Positions 7,316 through 15,297 of a DNA stretch of 53,502 nt are shown in pieces. The stretch spans positions 1 through 53,502 of the forward strand of contig JAPOOP010000666.1 of assembly GCA_026713385.1 (NCBI GenBank). Reading direction: 5' to 3'. The notes beneath the pieces are model-generated. The model was not told where the DNA came from and did not search any database. It saw only the letters and a list, made by a program, of their open reading frames with translations. A program made the translations under genes and the position numbers. Origin of the DNA: Candidatus Poribacteria bacterium. Its GTDB lineage: Bacteria > Poribacteria > WGA-4E > WGA-3G. Within the stretch, counting starts at the first letter, position 1. Every line of letters begins with the position of its first letter.

Positions 7316-8308
7316 CTATGCAGCAGCCAACATCAGCGCATGCGCGCGGAGTTCTGCCACAATGTCCAAAACACCGTCGTAACTATCGCAGGTAACGAGG
7401 CGATAGCGAAAGGGCTTAACATGTGGAATGCCCTTAAAATAGTTGCTATAGTGTCGGCGCATTTCAAGGAGACCGAGTTTTAATCCTTTCCACTTGATGG
7501 AGAAATCAAGGTGTTTTCTAAAAACAGCAATCCGTTCATCTATCGAAGGCGGTGGGAGCAATTCACCGGTTGCGAAATAGTGTTTTATCTCGTTGAAAAT
7601 CCATGGGTAACCGATCGCAGCGCGCCCAATCATAATACCGTCAACACCATACTGTTGCCGCATGTGCGCTGCCTTTTGCGGACTATCGACATCACCGTTG
7701 CCAAAGACAGGAATCGTCATGCGTGGGTTGTCTTTGATTCTACCAATGAGTGTCCAGTCGGCCTCCCCCTTATACATCTGTCGCCGGGTTCTGCCGTGAA
7801 TAGCAATCGCGCGAATCCCCACATCCTGCAGCCGCTCTGCGACTTCAACGACGTACTTCGTTTTATCATCCCAACCGAGCCGAGTTTTGACGGTCACAGG
7901 TAGATCCGTGGTTTTCACCATTTCGGCAGTCATTTTCACCATTTTGGGGATGTCTTGCAGAATCCCCGCACCCGCCCCTTTACAGGTAACCTTCTTAACG
8001 GGACAGCCATAGTTGATGTCAATAATGTCGGGTCGGACCTTTTCAGTGATTTCGACAGAAGCGCGCATGGAATCAATGTTGTGCCCAAAAATTTGGATAC
8101 CGATAGGTCTCTCCACCTCAAAAATGTCTAACTTTGCGACACTCGGTGCGGCATCGCGGATGAGTGCTTCGGAAGAGATGAATTCCGTGTACATGAGATC
8201 CGCACCGTTCTCTTTGCAGACGGCGCGAAAAGGTGGATCGCTCACATCTTCCATCGGTGCGAGCAACAGTGGGAAATTAGGAATGTTAAGATTGCCAATT
8301 GTTATCAT
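7316..8308 (-). CDS. dusB: tRNA-dihydrouridine synthase, DusB type
   Basis: FMN enzyme that reduces uridines in tRNA to dihydrouridine. 330 residues from ATG 8308. LLAPMEDVSDPPFR at the N-terminus is the FMN-binding strand; INYGCPVKKVTCKGAGAGIL carries the catalytic Cys102; VKTRLGWDD, IHGRTRRQMYKG and GNGDV complete the TIM-barrel flavin site. Length and motifs are normal. The Shine-Dalgarno is weak. It is transcribed in the same direction as dapF, with about 135 bases between them that include the dapF promoter. Confidence 0.93.
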   Translation of the reverse strand: MITIGNLNIPNFPLLLAPMEDVSDPPFRAVCKENGADLMYTEFISSEALIRDAAPSVAKLDIFEVERPIGIQIFGHNIDSMRASVEITEKVRPDIIDINYGCPVKKVTCKGAGAGILQDIPKMVKMTAEMVKTTDLPVTVKTRLGWDDKTKYVVEVAERLQDVGIRAIAIHGRTRRQMYKGEADWTLIGRIKDNPRMTIPVFGNGDVDSPQKAAHMRQQYGVDGIMIGRAAIGYPWIFNEIKHYFATGELLPPPSIDERIAVFRKHLDFSIKWKGLKLGLLEMRRHYSNYFKGIPHVKPFRYRLVTCDSYDGVLDIVAELRAHALMLAAA

Positions 8309-8349
8309 GGTATTTTATTTGTGAAATAATTTTATAGAAGATTTAGTTA

Positions 8350-8631
8350 TTAGATTCTCCGGATGTATTCATCGTGTTTGCCGATCCAAAACCAGACAAG
8401 TGTGCCATTTTCTTCACGTGCCAAAGCGCGATAATTTCTGCTAATTCGCACAGACCACCGAGTTCGACCGACCCTTTTAAAATTTAAGGATGGATGTTCA
8501 GGATCTTGTTTCAGTAAAGCAAAATTCTTATCTGCGCGCTGTTGAATGTCTCGCGGCAACCTGTGATAACATGCCCAAAACGCTTGATTCGTTTTATAAA
8601 TCTTTGCACCTACCTGCCCGCAAATCCTCAA
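8350..8631 (-). CDS. RelE/ParE-superfamily toxin
   Basis: C-terminal pattern LNFKRVGRTRWSVRISRNYR followed by VWFWIGKHDEYIRRI is typical of the RelE/ParE fold (including HigB/YafQ-like mRNA interferases). The ORF is open to 8673, but I favour TTG 8631, preceded by GAGGGGAACG, which gives 93 residues. This start lies inside the upstream gene, so translation is coupled. The upstream 100-residue protein would be the antitoxin. Whether it cuts mRNA or poisons gyrase cannot be told from the sequence. Confidence 0.8.
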   Translation of the reverse strand: MRICGQVGAKIYKTNQAFWACYHRLPRDIQQRADKNFALLKQDPEHPSLNFKRVGRTRWSVRISRNYRALAREENGTLVWFWIGKHDEYIRRI

Positions 8632-8896
8632 GAACGTTCCCCTCAAGTTTGTCGAGTTTACCTGTTTTAGCATCCTCTTCCAATTGTCTATCCCAGGCTT
8701 CCCAGTCGGCTTCTAAAGTTTCATAAAGCGTATTCTCAAGGGTTTTCAGCAATGCTTCTTGCGTTCTGTCCTCACACTTCACCTTCGGATGTTCTTGTAT
8801 CCAGCCTATCCATCCGTCACCGTTTTTTTGGATGTGGGCGGTATAGGTTGTCTCGTATTCTGAATCGTAGATTTCGACGGTCTGAATTTTTTCCAT
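8594..8896 (-). CDS. Putative antitoxin of the RelE/ParE-like pair
   Basis: 100 residues from ATG 8896, with a GGAGG Shine-Dalgarno. The N-terminal half is beta-rich (YETTYTAHIQKNGDGWIGWI), like HicB-type folds; the C-terminal half is a long acidic helix (LEADWEAWDRQLEEDAKTG), suited to wrap a toxin. It overlaps the toxin start, the usual order of antitoxin before toxin. The region 8897-9221 that follows contains two copies of a short repeat and a promoter for the next gene. Confidence 0.7.
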   Translation of the reverse strand: MEKIQTVEIYDSEYETTYTAHIQKNGDGWIGWIQEHPKVKCEDRTQEALLKTLENTLYETLEADWEAWDRQLEEDAKTGKLDKLEGNVLEDLRAGRCKDL

Positions 8897-9015
8897 GTGG
8901 ACCTCCTTACATTAAAGTTTCTCAATTTACAGTTATTATACCGCGTAAATGCCCTATTGTCAAGAAGATTAGAAACGGAAAGGGTGTATAAATATTTCGT
9001 TGAAGTTGAATACAA

Positions 9016-9086
9016 ATGTCACCCCTACGGGGTTTAACTTTGGTAAGGAACGATACTTCTACAGAGATGTCACCCCTACAGGGTTG
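9016..9086. repeat. Two copies of a short palindromic repeat
   Basis: ATGTCACCCCTACGGGGTTT at 9016-9035 recurs with one or two changes at 9067-9086. The core CCCCTACGGGG is a small inverted repeat. Only two copies, 51 bases apart; not a CRISPR array. Confidence 0.6.
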
Positions 9087-9129
9087 AAGAAATAACTAAA
9101 ACTTTACACACCCAAACGGAAATGGACGT

Positions 9130-9158
9130 TTGACATTTTTCTACTTTCATGATAAATA
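9130..9158 (+). promoter_or_regulatory. Possible promoter for the small kinase gene
   Basis: A perfect TTGACA at 9130-9135, a 17-base spacer, and a weak -10 (TAAATA, 9153-9158). It lies about 65 bases before the start at 9222. Confidence 0.4.
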
Positions 9159-9221
9159 TAAAGACAGATAAACTGCAGGACGTTATCCATTCACGCCAAT
9201 TCCAATAGCGAGGTATTTTCT

Positions 9222-9938
9222 ATGAGATGTATTTTTGTAGGGATCGAATATGCAGGAAAATCAACATTGGTAGACCTGATGACCAGCTATTACCAACACC
9301 GGAAATTGAGGGTTCACGTTGACGATCACTTTACCATTCCGGATTCAACGCTCAGTCCAGAATCGAGAGCGGCGTATATACATTTTCCAGAGGATGTGAA
9401 GGAACGGATGCAGCGGATGCAGCTTCAGTATCACGTTGAAGTGATAAAAAACTATCCGAACACCCTCATTGCCGGATGGCACATTGAGGAGTTTGTCTAC
9501 TCATCCTTCTATGGAGACGACCCAGAAAGCACATATTACTCGAAATATCACATCAACGCACAGCGCGGCTATGAAACACAGGTGATTGAAGCACGATTGC
9601 CAGATGTGGTGATGATCCACGTCACTGCCAGCGATGATGCGATTAAGGAACGGATGGCAACAGACCCACACGAATATCAGATTATCAGGGAAGCCGACAT
9701 CCCAACGCTCAACCGTCTTTTTCAGGAAGAGATTGACAAATCTCTGTTTAGCCAGAGTGGGCGTAAAATTGTGTTGGATACAACAGATAAGACCCCGTCT
9801 GAATCGCTTGATGAACTGCTTCTACTTTCCGAACCTTTGATTACGTTCGGCGAGCTTGCTGTCCGCGCAATGGATGTGCCAGATTCCGATTATCAGGTGC
9901 AATATGAAAATGGTGTTCGGAAGATCATACCGGGATAG
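9222..9938 (+). CDS. P-loop nucleotide kinase-like protein
   Basis: 238 residues from ATG 9222 (MRCIFVGIEYAGKSTL). The Walker A loop GIEYAGKST is at residues 7-15, as in thymidylate-kinase-like and small-molecule kinases. DDH at about 35-37 could be the Walker B/lid acid, and VMIHVTASDDAIKERM resembles the LID region that follows the beta sheet in thymidylate kinases. The substrate cannot be inferred. It is an isolated plus-strand gene with its own promoter and a hairpin after it. Confidence 0.7.
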   Translation: MRCIFVGIEYAGKSTLVDLMTSYYQHRKLRVHVDDHFTIPDSTLSPESRAAYIHFPEDVKERMQRMQLQYHVEVIKNYPNTLIAGWHIEEFVYSSFYGDDPESTYYSKYHINAQRGYETQVIEARLPDVVMIHVTASDDAIKERMATDPHEYQIIREADIPTLNRLFQEEIDKSLFSQSGRKIVLDTTDKTPSESLDELLLLSEPLITFGELAVRAMDVPDSDYQVQYENGVRKIIPG

Positions 9939-9943
9939 GAAAA

Positions 9944-9964
9944 GGCGGGGTGAGTAACCCCGCC
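9944..9964. terminator. Hairpin between convergent genes
   Basis: GGCGGGGT (9944-9951) pairs perfectly with ACCCCGCC (9957-9964) across a 5-base loop. Read on the minus strand it is followed by TTTT, so it suits termination of the leftward Gfo/Idh/MocA gene and probably serves both converging genes. Confidence 0.75.
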
Positions 9965-9979
9965 ATAAGGGTTGTGGAG

Positions 9980-11053
9980 TTATCTGCTCAAAGGATGCTC
10001 GCGGTTTGCGATTGGGAAGGGGACGCGTCCTCCTGACAGTTGAGACTCGTAGGCACCGAGGATCATTTCCAAGGCTGCAAGAGCGTCTGCCGCCGCGGAG
10101 ATCGGCTTCCGATCATTCTCAATCGCATCAATCAGATCGCGAATCGCGAGTTCATTACCGCTGGAGAAAGGCGTTTGGTCTAAGTCGATTGTCTCCCACT
10201 CCTGATCCGGATTTGAAGGAAGTAAGACCGGATAGGGATAAACCATGAGGCGGTTTGCAACGTCACCTCGGAGCGAGAAAATACCTTCGCTACCGACGAT
10301 TTCCATGCCGTATCTTCCGGAGCCAGCCTGATCTCTCCGGGATTCAAAAAAACCAGAGACACCGTTTTTGAAAGAGAAGTAACTGTTGATGGAATCACCC
10401 GCGACGGGTCCAACAGGTTCTGTGGGTTTATGGTCGTCCCCGTATGCGATCTCTTTGCCGTTCGTTGTGACATGAGACTGCATCCAGGCAACATCGCCGA
10501 CAAAGAAACGCATCATGTTAAAAATGTGGGTGCCGAGAACAATCATATCTTCACCGCCACCGCGATGGTCCTGCTTACCGCTGGCATGGATGGCTTGGAT
10601 GGTGCCGATTTTCCCATCGTCGAGCATCTGTTTGATTGCATGTGTCGCCGGAAGATAGACCGCCTGATGCGCCACAGCGACCTTTAGCCCGCGCGCTTCT
10701 GCTGCCTCAACGATTATATCACCATCGGCGAGCGTACTCGTCATAGGCTTCTCGCTATAGACGCTGCATCCTGCCTCAAGGCATGCAGTCGTCATAGCAA
10801 CGTGCTCCGATGTCCATCGGGGGCAGACACTCACAATATCAAGATCCTCTTTCTCAAGCATATCTCGATAATCGGCGTAACTGCGTAAGGCACCTGCCTC
10901 TGTTGCTGCCTTTTCTCGACCCTCTTCGTTCGGATCAGAGACGGCGATAAATTCAACGTTCTCTATATTTTTATACGGGGTGTGAAGTCCGTGTCCGAAG
11001 TTACCAGCACCAGTATGACCGATTGCCGCGGCACGATATGTTTTCTGACTCAT
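9980..11053 (-). CDS. Gfo/Idh/MocA-family oxidoreductase
   Basis: 357 residues from ATG 11053. The N-terminal Rossmann domain starts YRAAAIGHTGAGNFGHGLH, an expanded form of the usual G-x-G-x-x-G loop, and continues to the family motif SEKPMTS (about residues 99-105), whose Lys is the conserved catalytic/NAD-binding residue. The C-terminal alpha/beta domain follows, with GTHIFNMMRFF carrying the active-site His. Substrates are usually sugars or cyclitols; which one cannot be told. It is followed upstream (minus direction) by a 2-hydroxyacid dehydrogenase, 24 bases away, so these two form an operon. Confidence 0.88.
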   Translation of the reverse strand: MSQKTYRAAAIGHTGAGNFGHGLHTPYKNIENVEFIAVSDPNEEGREKAATEAGALRSYADYRDMLEKEDLDIVSVCPRWTSEHVAMTTACLEAGCSVYSEKPMTSTLADGDIIVEAAEARGLKVAVAHQAVYLPATHAIKQMLDDGKIGTIQAIHASGKQDHRGGGEDMIVLGTHIFNMMRFFVGDVAWMQSHVTTNGKEIAYGDDHKPTEPVGPVAGDSINSYFSFKNGVSGFFESRRDQAGSGRYGMEIVGSEGIFSLRGDVANRLMVYPYPVLLPSNPDQEWETIDLDQTPFSSGNELAIRDLIDAIENDRKPISAAADALAALEMILGAYESQLSGGRVPFPIANREHPLSR

Positions 11054-11077
11054 TTTCTCTCCATTTCTGTGTTGTGA

Positions 11078-12025
11078 TTAGTATCCCTTCTGTTTGTCAA
11101 CGACGTTGACTAAGGGTTCACCCTTTACGTAACGGTGGAGGTTATCTATAAAAAGTTGCATGGCACGTCTCCGAACGTGCTGCGAGGAACCGGCACTGTG
11201 TGAGGTTAGAATCACATTCTGCTGTTCCCACAGCGGGTTTTCCGGTGGACACGGTTCTGTGTAAGTTACGTCCAGTCCCGCACCGGCTAATTTCCCACTC
11301 TGAAGCGCGGTTACCAGTGCCGTTTCGTCAATAATCTTACCACGACTGACATTCACGAGGTAACTCGCATCAGGCATCTGATTAAATTGCGCATCTGATA
11401 GGAGTTTATGTGTTTCAGGGGTACTCGGACAGCATACCATGAGGACGTTGGACTTCGCCAAGAACTCCATCAACCCATCCAAACGAAAGAATTCTGATAT
11501 GGTATCGGGTTTATCGATTGGCTCTACGTCAGCGGCAATGACATTAAATTCAAACACCTGTGCGCGTGCCGCAATTGCTCGTCCGATGCCACCCAACCCG
11601 AGTATGCCCATTGTCATTCCCGCCAGTTCGATGCATGGAACACGTTCCCAATGTTTCGTCTTCATAAATTCCAATTGATCGGGAATCCGACGGGTGATGG
11701 ATAAAAGGAGCGCAAAGGCGTGCTCCGCAATCTGTGTGCCGTACAAGCCTCGACAGTTGGTGAGTATAACATCGCTTGCCTTGAAAGCAGGATACATAAA
11801 CCCCTCAACCCCTGCATGCGGTTGGTGCACCCAACGCAATGCAGTCGCTTCCGGCATCACATCTTCGCCAATGCCTCCAAATAAAATATTAACATCGGCG
11901 ATGTGTTCACGCAAGGGTTCACCGAGAGGCAAAAAGCGTACCTCAACGTCCGATGGAGCATCCGATAGCATCGCCTCAATTTCTGGAGCCTGTCTACTGC
12001 CAATCAAAACCTTCGTATTATCCAT
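11078..12025 (-). CDS. D-2-hydroxyacid dehydrogenase family protein
   Basis: 315 residues from ATG 12025 (CTGGAGAGAC upstream). The NAD loop is GILGLGGIGRAIAAR (about 140-155). The catalytic triad is present: Arg in VSRGKIIDE, Glu in TYTEPCPPENPLW, His in ILTSHSAG. These oxidise or reduce 2-hydroxy acids such as glycerate or lactate. It probably shares a transcript with the Gfo/Idh/MocA gene that follows. Confidence 0.9.
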   Translation of the reverse strand: MDNTKVLIGSRQAPEIEAMLSDAPSDVEVRFLPLGEPLREHIADVNILFGGIGEDVMPEATALRWVHQPHAGVEGFMYPAFKASDVILTNCRGLYGTQIAEHAFALLLSITRRIPDQLEFMKTKHWERVPCIELAGMTMGILGLGGIGRAIAARAQVFEFNVIAADVEPIDKPDTISEFFRLDGLMEFLAKSNVLMVCCPSTPETHKLLSDAQFNQMPDASYLVNVSRGKIIDETALVTALQSGKLAGAGLDVTYTEPCPPENPLWEQQNVILTSHSAGSSQHVRRRAMQLFIDNLHRYVKGEPLVNVVDKQKGY

Positions 12026-12071
12026 ATGTCTCTCCAGTGCAGATTATGTCATTTTCACCTACAGCACTCAG

Positions 12072-12359
12072 CTAACCGCTAATCGAATCTGCGTGCTTTG
12101 CCCACTGAAAATCGAGGTCACTGATGCCACCCGCATCGTGGGTCATTAGGTCAATTGTCACACGGTTATAGACATTGAACCATTCAGGGTGGTGGTTCAT
12201 GGATTCGGCGATTAAGGCGAGTTGTGCCATGAAACCGAACGCCGTAACAAAGGTATCAAACTGGAATTCCTTGTGTAACTTACCGTCTTCCACGGTCCAA
12301 CCGTTGAGTTGTCCCAAATTTTCCTGAATTTCAGCGTCTGAAAGTTTTTTCGCTGCCAT
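12072..12359 (-). CDS. Pterin-4a-carbinolamine dehydratase
   Basis: 95 residues from ATG 12359 with GAGGAG upstream. ESMNHHPEWFNVYNRVTIDL carries the catalytic His pair and HHPEW signature of the PCD/DCoH family, and the last third (THDAGGISDLDFQWA) is the usual Asp-containing end. Recycles 4a-hydroxytetrahydrobiopterin after aromatic amino-acid hydroxylation; many bacterial members have no known hydroxylase nearby, and none is seen here. It is 46 bases upstream of the 2-hydroxyacid dehydrogenase gene. Confidence 0.93.
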   Translation of the reverse strand: MAAKKLSDAEIQENLGQLNGWTVEDGKLHKEFQFDTFVTAFGFMAQLALIAESMNHHPEWFNVYNRVTIDLMTHDAGGISDLDFQWAKHADSISG

Positions 12360-12617
12360 TGAACGTTCTCCTCAAGATGTGATATGTGTGGGAATCCTGG
12401 AAACCATTTCGTCATGTCCAAATCGTGCCCCTTTTCAAAGCAGACAAATTTCCCGATGTGGGCACAAGCCAAGTGGTATTGACCGAAATTGTAGTGGAAA
12501 ATTATAATAAATGCAAGTTAAAATAGTAACAGAGGTTTTCACCACAGCACTCATAATTTTCTGGCGTGCTTTACGACTTTATGTTATCACTCATTCGGCT
12601 TTATACAGGAGGAACCA

Positions 12618-13847
12618 ATGCCAGGCGCAACAACCCTTTATTTTCCAGAAGTGGGACCCGAATGGCAAGACTGGGTACAAGTCACAAACGTGGGAACCGA
12701 AGATACCCGTGTGACCGGAATCGCGAGGCATGCCGGCAACGGACAACCCACTTGGTCTGCGGATAAAACAATTAGTTCCTTCGAGTCCTGGATACCCCCT
12801 GTTGACGAGATTAAAACGAACTCCTCAATGCAGTTCACTGCCGACCAACCGATTGTGGCGGAACGACACATGCACAAGGACACGAATGTGCTTGATTTTA
12901 TCGGGGCAGCCCCCGAATACGGGACAGTCGGACAGCGGCTCTTCTTTCCAGAATTGGTCTCTGGTGCCCACGATTGGTTTCGGGTTCTGAACGTCGGCGA
13001 GGCAGACGCACACGTTAACATCACCGTCAGAAACAGGAACGGCGATGTGCTACGGCAACGCCACCACGTCATCGAACCGCTCTGCTGTTGGGATCTCAAC
13101 GAAGGTGTGATGGGGAACGTTACCGGCACAGTTGAGATGCAAAGTTCACAGCCAATCGTTGGAGAGCGGCATCTCCACTATCAAGGCGGTAAGACGAGTG
13201 TTGGACAATTCGGACAGATGATTTCGGATGCCCCCCGGACGCTCTTTTTTCCAGAAGTCGGACCCGCATGGGAAGATTGGGTTGTCATCGTCAACGTCGG
13301 AAGAGAAGACGCAGAAGTAACGATGGTCGCACGGAAAGATGACGACGCAAAATCGACATGGACAAAAAAACGCGATCGACTGAGACCTTTTGAGTGTTGG
13401 ACACCGCCTATGGACGACGTTAAAGTGAAATCCTCCGTCGAAGTGCGCAGCAACCAACCTGTTGTCGCGGAACGACACATGCAAAGTGGGACAGCCATTA
13501 TCGATCTACCGGGTGCGTCGGTGGAGGGCGGACAGGTGGGAATCCGACTCTTTTTCCCTGAGATTGCAGGTGGCGCATGGGACTGGTTCCGATTCCTTAA
13601 CGTCGGGGAAGCAGATGCCTTTGTTAATGTCATCGTCCGCAATCGTGAGGGACATATTCGCCGACAAGTGCATCGCCAAATTAAGCCGTTATGCTGTGTG
13701 GATATGGATGAGGAGGCAATGGGGAAAGTGCGCGGCACCGTCGAAGTGCAAAGCACACAACCGATTGTCGGTGAAAGACACCTCCATTACCAAACCGGAC
13801 ACAAAGGCGCGGTTGTCGGTGAATACGGCGTTGTGATTGGAGAGTAA
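12618..13847 (+). CDS. Four-repeat beta-rich protein of unknown function
   Basis: 409 residues from ATG 12618 with AGGAGG upstream. The protein is four repeats of about 100 residues. Units 1 and 3 share LYFPEVGP.W.DWV..VNVG.EDA.V; units 2 and 4 share RLFFPE...G..DWFR.LNVGEADA.VN; each ends with a QPIV.ERH.H segment. So it arose by duplication of a two-unit pair. No signal peptide is seen. Strand-rich, with a conserved Glu-Arg-His in each unit. The family is like repeat proteins seen in Chloroflexi and Poribacteria that I cannot name. It is followed by the selenoprotein gene 3 bases later. Confidence 0.75.
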   Translation: MPGATTLYFPEVGPEWQDWVQVTNVGTEDTRVTGIARHAGNGQPTWSADKTISSFESWIPPVDEIKTNSSMQFTADQPIVAERHMHKDTNVLDFIGAAPEYGTVGQRLFFPELVSGAHDWFRVLNVGEADAHVNITVRNRNGDVLRQRHHVIEPLCCWDLNEGVMGNVTGTVEMQSSQPIVGERHLHYQGGKTSVGQFGQMISDAPRTLFFPEVGPAWEDWVVIVNVGREDAEVTMVARKDDDAKSTWTKKRDRLRPFECWTPPMDDVKVKSSVEVRSNQPVVAERHMQSGTAIIDLPGASVEGGQVGIRLFFPEIAGGAWDWFRFLNVGEADAFVNVIVRNREGHIRRQVHRQIKPLCCVDMDEEAMGKVRGTVEVQSTQPIVGERHLHYQTGHKGAVVGEYGVVIGE

Positions 13848-13850
13848 AAT

Positions 13851-14420
13851 ATGGCATGGATTCAAACCGTAGATGAAGCCGATGCAACTGGCATCGTGAA
13901 AGAGGAATACGACGCGGCGATTGCGCGGGCGGGTCAACTTTACAATATCGTCAAACTTTTCAGCGTGCGACCGAAAAGTATGCACGCTTTCGTTGAGCTC
14001 TACAAAGTCGTGATGCACGACCCGGACTGCCCATTGAGTCGGATGCAACGGGAAATGATTGCCACCGTCGTCTCAAAGGTGAACGAATGCCACTACTGAA
14101 TAATTGCGCATGCTGATGAATTGCGGGAACAATTCACAGACGAACAGATTGCACAAATTATGGCAGATTTTCAGACGGCTGATATTGACGAAACCACAAA
14201 AGCGATTCTTGAATTTGCTGTCAAAGTAACGAATGCAGCACCTACTATTACACCGGCAGACTTGGAACATCTCCGCAGTTATGGACTCACCGACGAGGCA
14301 CTCTTCGCTATTGTGGAGGTCGTCGGCTTTTTTTGTTACGTTAATAGGATAGCAGACGCGTTCGGAATTGAATTAGACGAATTTCTGGAAGGGAGAAATT
14401 TTAATGAATCTAACGGATAA
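13851..14420 (+). CDS. AhpD-family (peroxidase-related) predicted selenoprotein, in-frame TGA
   Basis: Two ORFs in the same frame, 13851-14096 and 14100-14420, are separated only by TGA at 14097-14099. Read through, they give one 189-residue protein of the carboxymuconolactone decarboxylase/AhpD fold. The family's catalytic motif E-x-x-C-x-x-x-H-type sequence reads Glu79-Cys80-His-Tyr-TGA83-Ile-Ile-Ala-His87, so TGA falls exactly at the second redox Cys of C-x-x-C. A 7-base-pair hairpin 18 bases downstream fits a bacterial SECIS element. Selenocysteine is therefore the best reading over a nonsense mutation. The gene likely reduces peroxides by a thiol/selenol mechanism. Its last 17 bases overlap the following SDR gene, so the two are co-translated. 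Confidence 0.85.
14117..14136 (+). promoter_or_regulatory. Candidate bacterial SECIS hairpin
   Basis: TGAATTG (14117-14123) pairs perfectly with CAATTCA (14130-14136) around the loop CGGGAA. The loop begins 25 bases after the TGA and has G in its second position, matching the known bacterial SECIS pattern of a short stem with a G in the first two loop bases. It lies inside the coding sequence. Confidence 0.7.
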
Positions 14421-15150
14421 GATTGCGATTGTGACAGGCGCGGGACAGGGTATCGGCAAAGCGATTGCCATCAGACTCGCAAACGCTGGGGCAGATGTCG
14501 GTATCATGGATTTAAATATGGCAGCGGCTGAAGCGGTAGCACAGGAAATTGAGGCTACTGGACGCAAAGCATTACCCGTTCAGGCAGATGTATCACAATC
14601 TACTGATGTCAATGCCGCTGTGGAAAAAGTGATTTCCACCTTTGGTCGTGTTGACATTCTCGTCAACAATGCCGGCATTGCGGGACGGACACTGCCATTA
14701 ACCGACTTAGAAGAATCGGATTGGGATGCCGTGATGGGTGTAAATCTCACAGGCGTTTTTCTCTGCTGCAAAGCAGTCATTCGTCCGATGATTGCGCAGG
14801 ATTACGGGAGGATTGTGAACATTGCCTCAATTGCTGGCAAGGAGGGCAATCCGACGCTCATCCCGTATTCGGTGTCTAAAGCGGGGGTCATCTGCCTGAC
14901 AAAAGCACTTGCGAAAGAGGTAACCGACTATAACATCCGTGTGAACGCCGTATCCCCCGCGGTGATCCAAACACCGATATTGGAAGGCATGGCACAATCG
15001 ACGATTGACTATATGGTGGGTAAAATTCCGTTGGGACGTGTCGGGAAACCGGAAGAAGTTGCCGCTGTGGTGAATTTCTTGGCTTCAGATGAGGCGAGTT
15101 TCGTGACAGGGCAATGCTACGATGTCAGCGGTGGACGAGCGACGTATTAG
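14404..15150 (+). CDS. Short-chain dehydrogenase/reductase, FabG-like
   Basis: 248 residues from ATG 14404, starting inside the end of the AhpD-like gene. TGAGQGIG (about 11-18) binds NAD(P), NNAG (about 88-91) is present, and the catalytic Ser...Tyr-x-x-x-Lys is seen as IASIAG and YSVSK. LGRVGKPEEVA...SFVTGQ.YDVSGG is the usual C-terminus. Length is typical of 3-oxoacyl reductases and sugar dehydrogenases; the substrate is unknown. Confidence 0.93.
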   Translation: MNLTDKIAIVTGAGQGIGKAIAIRLANAGADVGIMDLNMAAAEAVAQEIEATGRKALPVQADVSQSTDVNAAVEKVISTFGRVDILVNNAGIAGRTLPLTDLEESDWDAVMGVNLTGVFLCCKAVIRPMIAQDYGRIVNIASIAGKEGNPTLIPYSVSKAGVICLTKALAKEVTDYNIRVNAVSPAVIQTPILEGMAQSTIDYMVGKIPLGRVGKPEEVAAVVNFLASDEASFVTGQCYDVSGGRATY

Positions 15151-15170
15151 GTAATTAGTTGTCAGTCGTC

Positions 15171-15296
15171 AGTTGTCGGTTATCAGTTAAGAGTCCCCTC
15201 TGTAACAATCGGAACCTGCTTGGAGTACTCCAGAACGTGGTGAATTGTTGCATCAAGTCTTCTTAACCGATAGCCGATAACTGATAACCGATAACT
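15171..15296. repeat. MITE-like element with 19-base inverted ends
   Basis: AGTTGTCGGTTATCAGTTA (15171-15189) is the inverted copy, with one mismatch, of 15278-15296. The element sits between two convergent genes. Related GTCAGTCGTCAGT-type sequences occur at 42109-42133, 42219-42236 and 43322-43345. Confidence 0.6.
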
Positions 15297-15297
15297 A

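Noticed and set aside
9016-9086. Possible CRISPR array
   Set aside because: Only two units, of a small palindromic repeat that looks intergenic; no cas genes.
12638-13756. Minus-strand ORFs (163 and 191 codons) across the four-repeat protein
   Set aside because: They are antisense to a gene with clear repeats and Shine-Dalgarno; the repeats keep several frames open.
13851-14420. AhpD-like gene as a pseudogene with a nonsense mutation
   Set aside because: The TGA is at the catalytic Cys, the rest is intact, and a SECIS-like hairpin follows; selenocysteine fits better.
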